Below, piece after piece: positions 25,866 to 34,521 of a stretch of 64,000 nt of DNA (the stretch's first letter is position 1; each line of letters opens with the position of its first letter). This DNA is from Arthrobacter subterraneus (lineage in GTDB: Bacteria; Actinomycetota; Actinomycetes; Actinomycetales; Micrococcaceae): NCBI RefSeq assembly GCF_900099735.1, contig NZ_FNDT01000005.1:124001-188000 (forward strand), read 5' to 3'. The position numbers and the translations under genes were made by a program. Below the pieces are notes generated by a model that made no database searches, was not told where the DNA came from, and was given only the letters and a program-made list of their open reading frames with translations.

Positions 25866-25889
25866 GATCCGCTCCTTTGCGTTGCCGTT

Positions 25890-27845
25890 TCAGCCCAGGA
25901 AGGGCTTCTGGCGGGACTTGTGGTGGGTGTAGGTCTGGTAGGCGTCCTGGGTGGATTCCAGCTCGGATACTTCCGAGACCGGAACATCCCACCAGGATTC
26001 GGAGCTGGGGGCGTCCAGCAGCGGGTCCGATTCGACGTGGATGACGACAGGGCCGCTTCCCTCGGTGCCGGACTTGGCGTCCTTGATGGCAACTTCGAGA
26101 TCGGCGATCACGCTTGCCCCGGGCGCGATCCGGATCACCCTGGCGCCCAGGGATTCGGCGTTGGTGGCGAGGTCGATCGGCAGGGTTGGGCCGTCGTCGA
26201 ACGTGTGTCGGTCCTTGTCCAGCGTGCGGTATCTGGTGCCGAAGCGCTGGGAGCCGAGCATCTCGGAGAGCGCGCCGATGGAAGCGTAGCCGTGGTTCTG
26301 GATCAGCACCACGATCAGCTTGATTCCCTCGGCGACCGCGGTCACCAGTTCGGTGTGCATCATCAGGTAGGATCCGTCTCCCACCATCACGACGACGTCG
26401 CGCTCCTGGCCGCCCCGTTGGGCTTCTGCGATTGCTGCACGCTTCACACCGAGCCCGCCCGGGATTTCGTAGCCCATGCAGGAGTACGCATATTCCACGT
26501 GGTAACCCCAGGGGTCGCGTACCCGCCACATCTTGTGCAGGTCACCCGGCAGTGAACCGGCGGCACAGATGACGACGTCCTGCGGATCCATCGCGCGGTT
26601 GGCGGCACCGATGATCTCATTCTGGGACGGCAACGGGGTGTGCCGCTCGTCGAACGCAGCATCGACGATGCTGTCCCAGCTGCTCTTTGCACGGGAGACG
26701 GCCTGCTCAAGGTCAGCGCCTGCCCGGTAACCGCCGAGGACCTCGGTGAGCTTGACCAGCGCCTTGCGGGCGTCGGCGACGATGGGCAGGGAGGTGCCCT
26801 GCTTGTACGCGTCGATGGCGGCAACATTGATGTTGATGAAGCGCACGTCCGGATTCTGGAATGCCGTGCGCGACGCCGTCGTGAAGTCTTCGTACCGGGT
26901 GCCGATGCCGATAATCAGGTCAGCTTCGGCCGCAATAGCGTTGGCCGCCGTCGTGCCGGTGGAGCCGATGGCCCCCAGTGAGTGACTCGAGTCCCAGGGC
27001 AGCACACCCACGCCGGCCTGCGTGTTGCCGACCGGGATCCCGGTGGCTTCGGTGAAAGCCGCCAGTTCGTCCTGGGCAAAGGCGTAGAGTACTCCGCCGC
27101 CGGCGACGATCAGGGGGCGCCTGGCAGCGCGGATAGCCTCGGCGGCCGCCCGGATGTCCTCCGCTTCCGGCTCGGGCCTGCGAATGCGCCAGTCACGCTC
27201 GGCGAGGAATTCTTCGGGCACGTCGAGCGCTTCGGCCTGTACGTCCTGCGGCAGAGAGATGGTGACGGCGCCGGTCTCGGCCGGGTCGGTGAGGACGCGC
27301 AGCCCATTCAGCAGCGCGGAGAACAGCTGCTCCGGCCGAGACACGCGGTCGAAGTATCGCGAGAGCGGTCTGAAGGCATCGTTGACGGAGACGTCGTATG
27401 CCTCCGGACGCTCGAGCTGCTGCAGAACCGGGTCCGCTGCCCGGGAGGCGAAGGTGTCGCTGGGCAGCAGCAGGACGGGAAGCCGATTGGTTGTGGCCAG
27501 GGCGGCACCGGTCAGCAGGTTGGTGGAGCCCGGCCCGATGGAGGTGCTCACAGCGTAGGTGGCGCGGCGGCGCGTGTGCCGGGCATAGCCCACCGCCTGG
27601 TGCACCTGAGCCTGTTCGTTGCGTCCCTGGTAGTAGGGCATCAGCGCAGGGTCGGAAACCTGGTACTGCTTGAGCGCTTGCCCGACACCTGCGACGTTGC
27701 CGTGCCCGAAGATCCCGAACATGCCCGGAATCAGCCGCTCGCGGTACACAGTGCCTGAACCCGAGCCGCCGGCAGTATCAACTGTGTACTGGCGGCCCAG
27801 GAATTCGACGACGGCCTGGGCGACGGTCATTCTGCGCGTAGCCAT
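25890..27845 (-). CDS. iolD: 3D-(3,5/4)-trihydroxycyclohexane-1,2-dione acylhydrolase (ThDP-dependent)
   Basis: A 651-residue thiamine-diphosphate enzyme that opens the cyclohexanedione ring to 5-deoxy-glucuronate. N-terminal ThDP domain with 'IFGHGNVAGVGQAL' and 'ARHTRRRATYAVSTSIGPGSTNLLTGAA', a middle Rossmann-like domain, and a C-terminal domain with the ThDP/Mg motif 'GDGSYLMMHTELVTAV....QNHGY'. Its ATG overlaps the aldolase stop by 1 nt, so translation is coupled. Length is normal for IolD. Confidence 0.96.
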   Translation of the reverse strand: MATRRMTVAQAVVEFLGRQYTVDTAGGSGSGTVYRERLIPGMFGIFGHGNVAGVGQALKQYQVSDPALMPYYQGRNEQAQVHQAVGYARHTRRRATYAVSTSIGPGSTNLLTGAALATTNRLPVLLLPSDTFASRAADPVLQQLERPEAYDVSVNDAFRPLSRYFDRVSRPEQLFSALLNGLRVLTDPAETGAVTISLPQDVQAEALDVPEEFLAERDWRIRRPEPEAEDIRAAAEAIRAARRPLIVAGGGVLYAFAQDELAAFTEATGIPVGNTQAGVGVLPWDSSHSLGAIGSTGTTAANAIAAEADLIIGIGTRYEDFTTASRTAFQNPDVRFININVAAIDAYKQGTSLPIVADARKALVKLTEVLGGYRAGADLEQAVSRAKSSWDSIVDAAFDERHTPLPSQNEIIGAANRAMDPQDVVICAAGSLPGDLHKMWRVRDPWGYHVEYAYSCMGYEIPGGLGVKRAAIAEAQRGGQERDVVVMVGDGSYLMMHTELVTAVAEGIKLIVVLIQNHGYASIGALSEMLGSQRFGTRYRTLDKDRHTFDDGPTLPIDLATNAESLGARVIRIAPGASVIADLEVAIKDAKSGTEGSGPVVIHVESDPLLDAPSSESWWDVPVSEVSELESTQDAYQTYTHHKSRQKPFLG

Positions 27846-28774
27846 CAGAGGGCCAGTTCCTTTCGGGGTTCAGAGGTTGTATCGGTCCGCAGCAGCGAGG
27901 CGGCGGTGGCGACGGCTCCTGCGACGTCGTCGTCCTGGGGGTAAAGGAGGGTCCGACCGACGGTCAGGCCCTGCACGCCCGGCAGTGCGAGCGCACGGCC
28001 CCAGCTCTCGTACACCTCGTCCGGTGCCGCTGCCGGGTCACCGCCGAGGAGGACGGTGGGCAGCGTGGTGGAGTCCATGACCCGTTCCATCTCGGGGACG
28101 ACCGGCAGCTTCATCCACGTGTAGGCGCTGCTGCTACCAAGGCTCTGGGCAATGGCGACCGACTTGATCACGGCGTCGGCGCTGAGGTCGTTGACGATCT
28201 TGCCGTTGTGCCACGTGGACAGGAACGGCTCCACCATGGCGACAAGCTGGTGCTCGGCGAGACTGTCGACCGCTTTCGCCGTGGCTTCCAGGGCGCGGGC
28301 TGTCGCGGGGTCACCGAGGCAGATGCGGGTGAGCATCTTGCCACCGGTGGCGCCGAGCTCGGCCAGGACGGGCGCTGTGTGGCCGGTGAACCGGTCGTCG
28401 ATCTCGTTGACGAAGCCTGCCAGGCCGCCGCGGTTCATTGAGCCGAACAGCAGTTTCCCGTCCAGCGCGCCGAGCAGCAGCAGGTCGTCGAGGATGTCAG
28501 GCGAGGCGAGGACGCCGTCGACGGCGGGGTTGGACAGGGCGATCTGTAGCCGGTCCAGCAGGTCGAGCCGGTCGGCCATTGCCGCCGGGTTTGAACGCAC
28601 CGCCAGGGCGCCCCGGGCCGGATGATCGGCGGCGACGATGAAATTCTGCTTACCGTAGATCAGGCCCGGGTGCGGTCGGCGCGTCTTGGCGGCTCGGGCG
28701 ACGGCTCCTGGATCTTCCAGCCGGACCCGGCTGAGGTGATCGTAGCGTCGGGAGTCGGTGGTGGCTTCACGCAT
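27845..28774 (-). CDS. Cgl0158-type (beta/alpha)8 aldolase of the iol operon
   Basis: A 309-residue TIM-barrel protein like the C. glutamicum Cgl0158 product: 'NFIVAADHPARGAL', 'GVLASPDILDDLLLLGAL', 'LFGSMNRGGLAG', 'TGGKMLTRICLGD' and 'YTWMKLPVVPEMERVM', with Lys residues suitable for a Schiff base. No IolJ (class II aldolase) is present, so this probably cleaves 2-deoxy-5-keto-gluconate 6-phosphate to malonate semialdehyde and dihydroxyacetone phosphate (inference from position). The frame is open far upstream to 29359 through iolC; the ATG at 28774 overlaps the iolC end by 8 nt and is chosen. Confidence 0.85.
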   Translation of the reverse strand: MREATTDSRRYDHLSRVRLEDPGAVARAAKTRRPHPGLIYGKQNFIVAADHPARGALAVRSNPAAMADRLDLLDRLQIALSNPAVDGVLASPDILDDLLLLGALDGKLLFGSMNRGGLAGFVNEIDDRFTGHTAPVLAELGATGGKMLTRICLGDPATARALEATAKAVDSLAEHQLVAMVEPFLSTWHNGKIVNDLSADAVIKSVAIAQSLGSSSAYTWMKLPVVPEMERVMDSTTLPTVLLGGDPAAAPDEVYESWGRALALPGVQGLTVGRTLLYPQDDDVAGAVATAASLLRTDTTSEPRKELAL

Positions 28775-29744
28775 TGGTCGGCACCAGCCGTCCGCGTTCG
28801 GCCAGCAGGGAGGTGACTTCCTCCGGCGTCGGCATCGCGTCGGCGCACGAGAGGCGGGAGGCGACGATGGCTCCGGCGGTGTTCGCATAGTCCAGCACCT
28901 GCTGCAGCGGCCAGCCGGCCAGGAGTCCGTGGCAGAACGCGCCACCGAAGGAATCTCCCGCGCCGAGGCCGTTGACCGTCTCGACCTGGACCGGGGCAGA
29001 GACCACCCGTTCCGTGCGGGTCTTTGCCATGACGCCCTCATGCCCGAGCTTGACGACCGCGATCTCCACCCCGGCGGCGAGTAAACGGTCGGCCTGCTCA
29101 TCCGGGCTGCCCTCACCGACGGCGACGGAGCATTCCTTGTCGTTGCCAATCGCAACGGTGACGTGCGGCAGGACCCTGGCGATCTGCGCTCGTGCGGCTT
29201 CTTCCGTTTCCCAGAACATGGGCCGGTAGTCGAGGTCCAGGATGGTGTACTGGCCCGCGACGAGTCCCGTGCGGGGGCGGACCTCGTGAGCTTTGAGATG
29301 CGCGCTGCGGCTGGGTTCCTGGGAGAGGCCGGTGACGGTGGACCAGAAGATCCGCGCATTCCTGATCGCGTCCAGGTCGAGTTCCTCCGCGCTGATCTGC
29401 AGATCAGGTGCTGTCGGGGTCCGGTAGAAGTACAGCGGGAAGTCGTGCGGCGGCTTGATCGCGCAGAAGGTTACAGGTGTTGGCCAGAGGGGCACCGCAG
29501 TCACGAAGCTGTCATCGACGTTGAACTTGCGCAGTTCACGGTGGAGGTAGGCCCCGAAAGGGTCCTCACCCGTGCGGGTGATTACCGCCGTCGAACGGCC
29601 GTGGCGTGCCGCCGCGACGGCTACGTTGGAGGGCGAGCCGCCGAGGTATTTCCCGAAGGACGTGACATCCTCCAGGTCGACTCCGATGTCGTTGGGATAA
29701 ATGTCGACGCTTATGCGTCCGATGGTCAGCACGTCGTGGGGCAC
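28767..29744 (-). CDS. iolC: 5-dehydro-2-deoxygluconokinase
   Basis: A 325-residue PfkB/ribokinase-family kinase that phosphorylates 2-deoxy-5-keto-gluconate. 'LTIGRISVDIYPNDIGVDLEDVTSFGKYLGGSPSNVAVAAARHG' near the N-terminus includes the PfkB-1 type GG motif, and 'NGLGAGDSFGGAFCHGLL' near residue 252-269 is the PfkB-2 signature with catalytic Asp. It is the first gene of the eight-gene iol operon and lies 57 bp downstream of a promoter-like region with repressor-type repeats. Confidence 0.95.
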   Translation of the reverse strand: MPHDVLTIGRISVDIYPNDIGVDLEDVTSFGKYLGGSPSNVAVAAARHGRSTAVITRTGEDPFGAYLHRELRKFNVDDSFVTAVPLWPTPVTFCAIKPPHDFPLYFYRTPTAPDLQISAEELDLDAIRNARIFWSTVTGLSQEPSRSAHLKAHEVRPRTGLVAGQYTILDLDYRPMFWETEEAARAQIARVLPHVTVAIGNDKECSVAVGEGSPDEQADRLLAAGVEIAVVKLGHEGVMAKTRTERVVSAPVQVETVNGLGAGDSFGGAFCHGLLAGWPLQQVLDYANTAGAIVASRLSCADAMPTPEEVTSLLAERGRLVPTNA

Positions 29745-29784
29745 GGCGCACCTGCCTTTCGCATGCTGGCTGGAGCGGGTGTGA

Positions 29785-29803
29785 AGTGAAGCACATGTTC
29801 ACT
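29785..29803. promoter_or_regulatory. Inverted repeat AGTGAA-N7-TTCACT in the iolC leader
   Basis: A perfect 6-bp inverted repeat with a 7-bp centre overlaps the predicted -10 and start of the iolC promoter. This is the place expected for a repressor. It differs from the TGTCCTGACA element, so a second regulator may act here. Confidence 0.4.
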
Positions 29804-29829
29804 GTGCCTCATGACGCTTGTCCTGTCAA
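29801..29829 (-). promoter_or_regulatory. iolC: Promoter of the iolC operon with overlapping regulator motif
   Basis: Minus strand: -35 TTGACA (29829-29824), 17-bp spacer, weak -10 CACAGT (29806-29801). The -35 is inside TTGTCCTGTCAA (plus strand 29818-29829), a one-base variant of the TGTCCTGACA element upstream of the GntR gene. Binding there would block RNA polymerase. Confidence 0.5.
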
Positions 29830-29847
29830 ATGTTTGTACTGACATCG

Positions 29848-30264
29848 CTACATAGCCCCGGCTGCGGATGGGACCGCGAGTTCGCCGGTTACGTACTGCG
29901 CGCGACCGAACCCGAATGACCAGTCCCCTGCGCCATTCTCGACGTAGCCAATGAAGATGTCGGCGCCGTCGACACCCACTTGTCCGAGGCTCGATGCGAC
30001 GCGGGCAAACAGGGCCGTCTTGGCGTCCTGACTGCGACCTCGCTGAGTGAAGATCTGGATCATCACCACGCCTTCGCTGCGCTCGAACCCAAGGCCTGCA
30101 TCCTGGGCGCGCAGTTGCCCTGACGGATGCTCGGTGAGGATGTGGAACAGATCGCGCTCGGGGATCCGATACTCGTCAACGATCGCCCGATGTACGGCAC
30201 TGCTGATGTCCTGTACTTGCTGGGGGGTCCGGCCGGTATTCACGTCAATGCGGACGAGGGGCAT
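29848..30264 (-). CDS. Tautomerase superfamily protein (4-oxalocrotonate tautomerase-like)
   Basis: A 138-residue protein starting MPLVRIDV, giving the N-terminal proline that is the catalytic base in this superfamily after Met removal. 'EGVVMIQIFTQRGRSQDAKTALFARVASSLGQ' is the core beta-strand/helix; the size fits the fused, two-unit (tautomerase_2) type. AAGGAG precedes the ATG at 30264; the frame opens at 30357, but that part spans the promoter. It lies 103 bp upstream of iolC on the same strand, and an exact TGTCCTGACA element sits just upstream, so it may act in inositol breakdown. The substrate is unknown. Confidence 0.82.
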   Translation of the reverse strand: MPLVRIDVNTGRTPQQVQDISSAVHRAIVDEYRIPERDLFHILTEHPSGQLRAQDAGLGFERSEGVVMIQIFTQRGRSQDAKTALFARVASSLGQVGVDGADIFIGYVENGAGDWSFGFGRAQYVTGELAVPSAAGAM

Positions 30265-30290
30265 GGGGGCTCCTTGGGTAGTTTCCCTAC

Positions 30291-30305
30291 TTTGTCCTGA
30301 CATAC
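30291..30305 (+). promoter_or_regulatory. Inositol-regulator motif upstream of the tautomerase gene (TTTGTCCTGACATAC)
   Basis: Contains the same 10-bp core TGTCCTGACA as the site before the GntR gene. On the minus strand a -10-like TAGTAT (about 30308-30303) overlaps it, and the start codon is 27 bp downstream. This links the tautomerase gene to the inositol regulon (inference). Confidence 0.5.
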
Positions 30306-30398
30306 TATCAAAACATGGAACCTGGCATAACCCCTCTGACGACAACTGTTGGCTCATTCCGGGCGGGCGGAGATGACGGGATGAAGCCGCCGGGCCCG

Positions 30399-32006
30399 TT
30401 ATATCCGCCCGCCAGATGCCGGCTTGCGCTCCGCCTGGGCGTCCATTCCCGCCGAGAGGTCCGGAGCGGCCGACACCGGGGCATCCCGCTCGATCACCCT
30501 GGAGAGTTCCTTCTCGTGGACGAACGCGAACAGGAGCGCAGCGATCACACCGAGCGGCGCCATGTAGAGGAACAGCGGCGTGAGTGCGTCATTGTAGGAC
30601 TGGATGATCGGCAACCGGAGGGCGTCGGGCAGCCCGCTGACAATCTCCGGAGTGAGCGAATTGGGGCCACCATCCAGCGCAGCCCCGCCGGCGGGCAACC
30701 GCTCCACCAGGAGTTCGGCCACCCGCGCGGTGAACAGGCTGCCGACAACTGCCGAGCCCAGGGTGGCGCCGATCTGCCGGAAGTAGTTGTTCGAGGCCGT
30801 CGCCGTCCCCACCACTCGGTTGGGGAACGTGTTCTGCACGATGAGCACCAGGATCTGCATGGTGAGCCCCAGCCCCGCGCCCATCACGGCGATGTAGGCG
30901 CAGATCACCCAGACCGCCACGAGCGGCCCCATGGTCGAAAGAAGCAGTAGCGCGGCGGTGACGGCGAGCGCACCGGCGATGGGCATCCACTTGTACCGGC
31001 CGGTCCTGCTCACCAGGAACCCCGAAACGGTGGAGGTCAGGATCAGTGCGCCCATCATCGGGATCATCAGGAGCCCGGCGTTGGTGGCGCTGGCGCCGGT
31101 CACCATCTGCAGGTAGGTGGGCAGGTAACCGATAGCGCCGAACATGGTTACGCCGATGAGCAGGCCGCCGGCGGTGGTGAGAATGAAGTTGCGTTCCCGG
31201 AACAGGTTCATCGGCAGGATGGGTTCCTTTGCCCTGCGCTCGACCGCAACAAACAGGCCGGCCGTCACCAGCGCGAGGGCGAGCAGGCCGAGAATCGGCG
31301 CCGACATCCACGGGTACCGGGTGCCGCCCCAGGTGCCCGCCAGAACCAGCGACGTCGTGGCAATGGCGAGCAGGACCATCCCGGCGATGTCGACGTGCGG
31401 GTGGGTCCGTTCACGCGCGGGCAGATGCAGGTGGAAGAGCACCACCACAACGGCGAGGAGCCCCAGCGGCATGTTGATCCAGAACATCCAGCGCCAGCCG
31501 GGGCCCTCGGTGAACCAACCGCCCAGCAGTGGTCCGGCCACCGAGGCGAAGGCAAAGACCCCGCCCATGGCACCCATGTATCTGCCGCGCTCCCGGGCCG
31601 GAACGACGTCGGCAATGATCGCCTGTGAGAGGATCATCAGTCCGCCGCCGCCGAGTCCCTGAACGGCACGGCCTGCGATGAGCCACTCCATGTTCGGCGC
31701 GAGGCCGCCAACGATGGATCCCGCCATGAAGATGCCGATGGCGAACAGGAGGAGGCCCTTGCGGCCGATCAGATCGCCGAGCTTGCCGTAGATCGGCATG
31801 ACGATCGTCGCGGCCAGGATGTAGGCGGTGATCACCCAGAGCATCTGGTCGACGCCGTTGAGCTCGCCGACGATAGTGGGCAGCGCCGTGCTGAGGATCA
31901 TCTGGTTCAGAGCGGCCAGGAGCATCGAAAGCATCAGGCCCACGAAGAGCAGGAGCAAGCCCGACTCCTTGCGGGCTTCCGGCCGCAGAGAAGTTGGTTG
32001 ACTCAC
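30399..32006 (-). CDS. MFS multidrug transporter, DHA2 family (14 TM)
   Basis: A 535-residue drug:H+ antiporter-type membrane protein. TM1 'LLAALNQMILSTALPTIVGELNG', motif A 'GKLGDLIGRKGLLL', TM4 'AGRAVQGLGGGGLMILSQAIIADVVPARERGRYMG', about 14 hydrophobic spans and a polar C-terminal tail. The GTG at 32006 encodes a natural short N-terminus. No ribosome site precedes it, but AATAAT ends six bases before it, so the mRNA may be leaderless. The frame stays open to 32102 without family-like sequence. Substrate unknown. Confidence 0.88.
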   Translation of the reverse strand: MSQPTSLRPEARKESGLLLLFVGLMLSMLLAALNQMILSTALPTIVGELNGVDQMLWVITAYILAATIVMPIYGKLGDLIGRKGLLLFAIGIFMAGSIVGGLAPNMEWLIAGRAVQGLGGGGLMILSQAIIADVVPARERGRYMGAMGGVFAFASVAGPLLGGWFTEGPGWRWMFWINMPLGLLAVVVVLFHLHLPARERTHPHVDIAGMVLLAIATTSLVLAGTWGGTRYPWMSAPILGLLALALVTAGLFVAVERRAKEPILPMNLFRERNFILTTAGGLLIGVTMFGAIGYLPTYLQMVTGASATNAGLLMIPMMGALILTSTVSGFLVSRTGRYKWMPIAGALAVTAALLLLSTMGPLVAVWVICAYIAVMGAGLGLTMQILVLIVQNTFPNRVVGTATASNNYFRQIGATLGSAVVGSLFTARVAELLVERLPAGGAALDGGPNSLTPEIVSGLPDALRLPIIQSYNDALTPLFLYMAPLGVIAALLFAFVHEKELSRVIERDAPVSAAPDLSAGMDAQAERKPASGGRI

Positions 32007-32190
32007 AAAACTATTATTGCACGCGCTCCCAGCTGCGCCCTGGCCGGCGCTTGATCCAGGGCCGACGTCGTTCCTCCCCCGTCCGGAAGATTGGGCACAC
32101 ACGCGATGACTACGTAGACTGAACGTTCTGGTGAGCCGGGAAGTCTGGTCGGCGTATGTCCACGCTGCCCGATCGACTCAAGGAACCACC

Positions 32191-33555
32191 ATGACACCCG
32201 AGCATAATTCTCCCCCGGAAGACCACCGCCGTGACAGCCCGCGCCGGCGCAGCTATCCCGAAGTCCTGCGGATCGGCGAGATCCTGCGCAAGGAAACCGT
32301 CGGCGGCATCCTCCTGGTAGCCGCCGCCCTGATCGCGATTGTGTGGGCAAACTCGCCCTGGGCGGATTCCTACTTTGCACTGCGCAACTATGAGGTCGGG
32401 TATGAGCCGTGGCATCTGCGGCTCAGCCTGGGCAAGTGGGCAGCTGACGGACTTCTGGCGATCTTCTTCTTCCTGGTGGGCCTGGAGCTCAAACGCGAGT
32501 TCGTCGCCGGGGACCTGCGCAACCCCCGCCACGCCATGGTTCCCGTGGCTGCGGCCGTCGGCGGAGTGGCGGTTCCTGCGGGGATCTACCTGCTCTTCAA
32601 CGCAGGCAGCGAAACCGCGGGCGGGTGGGCCATCCCCACCGCCACGGATATCGCCTTCGCGGTAGCAGTCCTGGCCATCATCGGTTCCCATCTGCCGCCG
32701 GCGCTCCGGCTGTTCCTGCTGACCCTCGCTGTGGTGGATGACCTGATGGCCATCACCATCATCGCCGTCTTCTACACCGAGGAAGTCGGAGTAACGCCGC
32801 TCCTGCTGGCGCTGATTCCGCTGGCCGTCTTCGCCTTCCTGGCGCAGCGCTTTCCCCGGTTCTTCGGCCTGCATGCCTGGGCAGCCTGGGTGATTCTCCT
32901 TCCCCTGGGCCTCGTGGTGTGGGTCCTGGTCCACGAGGCCGGCATCCACGCCACAGTAGCCGGCGTTCTCCTTGGCTTCGCGGTTCCCGTACTGCGCAGC
33001 CAGGCCAGCGGTGGCCCTGAAGCCGGGCATGGGCTGGCCGAGGAATTCGAGCACCGCTTCCGCCCGATTTCCGCAGGCTTCGCCGTTCCCGTCTTCGCGT
33101 TCTTCTCGGCAGGAGTGGCGGTCGGAGGCTGGGAGGGTCTGGGCGCTGCCCTCACCGCACCGGTCACCGTGGGCATTATCGTGGGCCTGGTCGCCGGGAA
33201 ACCGATCGGAATTGTCGGCGCCACCTGGCTCACCATCAGGATCTCTGGCCAGCGCCTGGACCATTCCTACCGGTGGATCGACCTGTTCGGCGTCTCACTG
33301 CTGGCCGGGATCGGGTTCACGGTCTCACTGCTGATTGCCGAACTCAGCTTCCCGGCGGACAGTCCCAGTACCGACTTCGCGAAAGTTGCCGTGCTGACCG
33401 CCTCCGTACTGGCGGCGCTCATCGCCGCGGTGGTGCTCAGCACCCGCAACCGGCAGTACCGCAGGATCGAGGCTGAGGAGTCGGTCGACGCGGACCACGA
33501 CGGCATCCCGGACGTCTACGAGACGGACGACCCCGCGGGCGACGCCCGCTCGTAG
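32191..33555 (+). CDS. nhaA: Na+/H+ antiporter NhaA
   Basis: A 454-residue, 12-TM antiporter. Family motifs: '[24 protein letters not shown]' (TM2-TM3), '[16 protein letters not shown]' (TM4 unwound region) and the ion-binding Asp pair in '[20 protein letters not shown]' near residue 180. The C-terminal tail (about 40 residues) is hydrophilic and carries '[19 protein letters not shown]', a short Ca-binding-like acidic stretch not usual in NhaA. ATG chosen at 32191 behind AAGGA. Divergent from the DHA2 transporter; convergent with purU. Confidence 0.95.
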   Translation: MTPEHNSPPEDHRRDSPRRRSYPEVLRIGEILRKETVGGILLVAAALIAIVWANSPWADSYFALRNYEVGYEPWHLRLSLGKWAADGLLAIFFFLVGLELKREFVAGDLRNPRHAMVPVAAAVGGVAVPAGIYLLFNAGSETAGGWAIPTATDIAFAVAVLAIIGSHLPPALRLFLLTLAVVDDLMAITIIAVFYTEEVGVTPLLLALIPLAVFAFLAQRFPRFFGLHAWAAWVILLPLGLVVWVLVHEAGIHATVAGVLLGFAVPVLRSQASGGPEAGHGLAEEFEHRFRPISAGFAVPVFAFFSAGVAVGGWEGLGAALTAPVTVGIIVGLVAGKPIGIVGATWLTIRISGQRLDHSYRWIDLFGVSLLAGIGFTVSLLIAELSFPADSPSTDFAKVAVLTASVLAALIAAVVLSTRNRQYRRIEAEESVDADHDGIPDVYETDDPAGDARS

Positions 33556-33574
33556 AAGCCCGGCGCGGCAGCGG

Positions 33575-34519
33575 TTACCGCAGCACGACCGTCCGGTTGT
33601 CCTGCAGGATCACTCTGCCCTCGCAGTGCCACTTCACCGCGTTGGAAAGCGCCTTGCACTCGGTGTCCCGACCGGCCGCGACCAGTTCCTCGGGGCCGAA
33701 AGTGTGGTCAACCTCCATGACCTGCTGGGAGATGATCGGCCCCTCGTCCAGCTCGCTGTCCACGTAGTGTGCGGTGGCGCCGACGGTTTTGACGCCCCGC
33801 TCGTACGCCTGGTGGTAGGGCTTGGCACCCTTGAAGCTGGGCAGGAATGAGTGATGGATGTTGATGGTCCGTCCGGTGAGCCGGGTGGCAAGTTCATCGC
33901 TGAGGACCTGCATGTATCTGGCCAGCACCACCAGCTCCACGTCATAGTCATCGACCAGTTCCAGCAGCCGCTGCTCGGCGGCCGGCTTCGTCCCGGCAGC
34001 GACCGGGACGTGGAAGAACGGGATCCCGTGCCACTCCACAAGTGACTGCTGGTCCAGGTGGTTGGAAACCACCGCAACAACCTCAACCGGCAGCTCACCG
34101 CTGGCGGCACGGAAGAGCAGATCGTTCAGGCAGTGCCCAAACTTCGACACCATGATCAGCACACGCCGCTTCTCACCGTGGCGGTGAAGCTGCCACCGCA
34201 TTCCGAAGCGTTCGGCGAGCGGAGCGAAATCCTTCCGGAAACGTTCGGCAGCCCGCTCCGCCCGCTCCGTTTCCGACTCCACGTCCGGCTCAGGCGCCGG
34301 TTCGGACGCCACATGGATCCGCATGAAGAAGTGGCCCCGGCGGCGGTCGCCGAACTGCTTGTTGTCCACGATGTCGCAGCCGTGGTCCACCAGGAATCCG
34401 GTGACAGCGTGAACAATCCCGGGCGCCTCGGCGCAGTCGAGGGTGAGGACGTGTTCCACGGCGGTCCTTGTGGACGATCCGATGGCTGCTTCCGTCTGGT
34501 TCATCTGCAGGGTGGTCAT
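33575..34519 (-). CDS. purU: Formyltetrahydrofolate deformylase
   Basis: A 314-residue enzyme that hydrolyses 10-formyl-THF to formate and THF. N-terminal ACT-like domain ('EHVLTLDCAEAPGIVHAVTGFLVDHGCDI') and a C-terminal formyltransferase domain with 'MVSKFGHCLNDLLFR' and 'NIHHSFLPSFKGAKPYHQAYERGVKTVGATAHYVDSELDEGPII' (catalytic Asn/His/Asp). The ATG at 34519 lies 2 bp past the sdaA stop, with GGAG inside the sdaA end. As the last gene of the sarcosine operon it would release excess C1 units made by sarcosine oxidase. Confidence 0.95.
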   Translation of the reverse strand: MTTLQMNQTEAAIGSSTRTAVEHVLTLDCAEAPGIVHAVTGFLVDHGCDIVDNKQFGDRRRGHFFMRIHVASEPAPEPDVESETERAERAAERFRKDFAPLAERFGMRWQLHRHGEKRRVLIMVSKFGHCLNDLLFRAASGELPVEVVAVVSNHLDQQSLVEWHGIPFFHVPVAAGTKPAAEQRLLELVDDYDVELVVLARYMQVLSDELATRLTGRTINIHHSFLPSFKGAKPYHQAYERGVKTVGATAHYVDSELDEGPIISQQVMEVDHTFGPEELVAAGRDTECKALSNAVKWHCEGRVILQDNRTVVLR

Positions 34520-34521
34520 TT

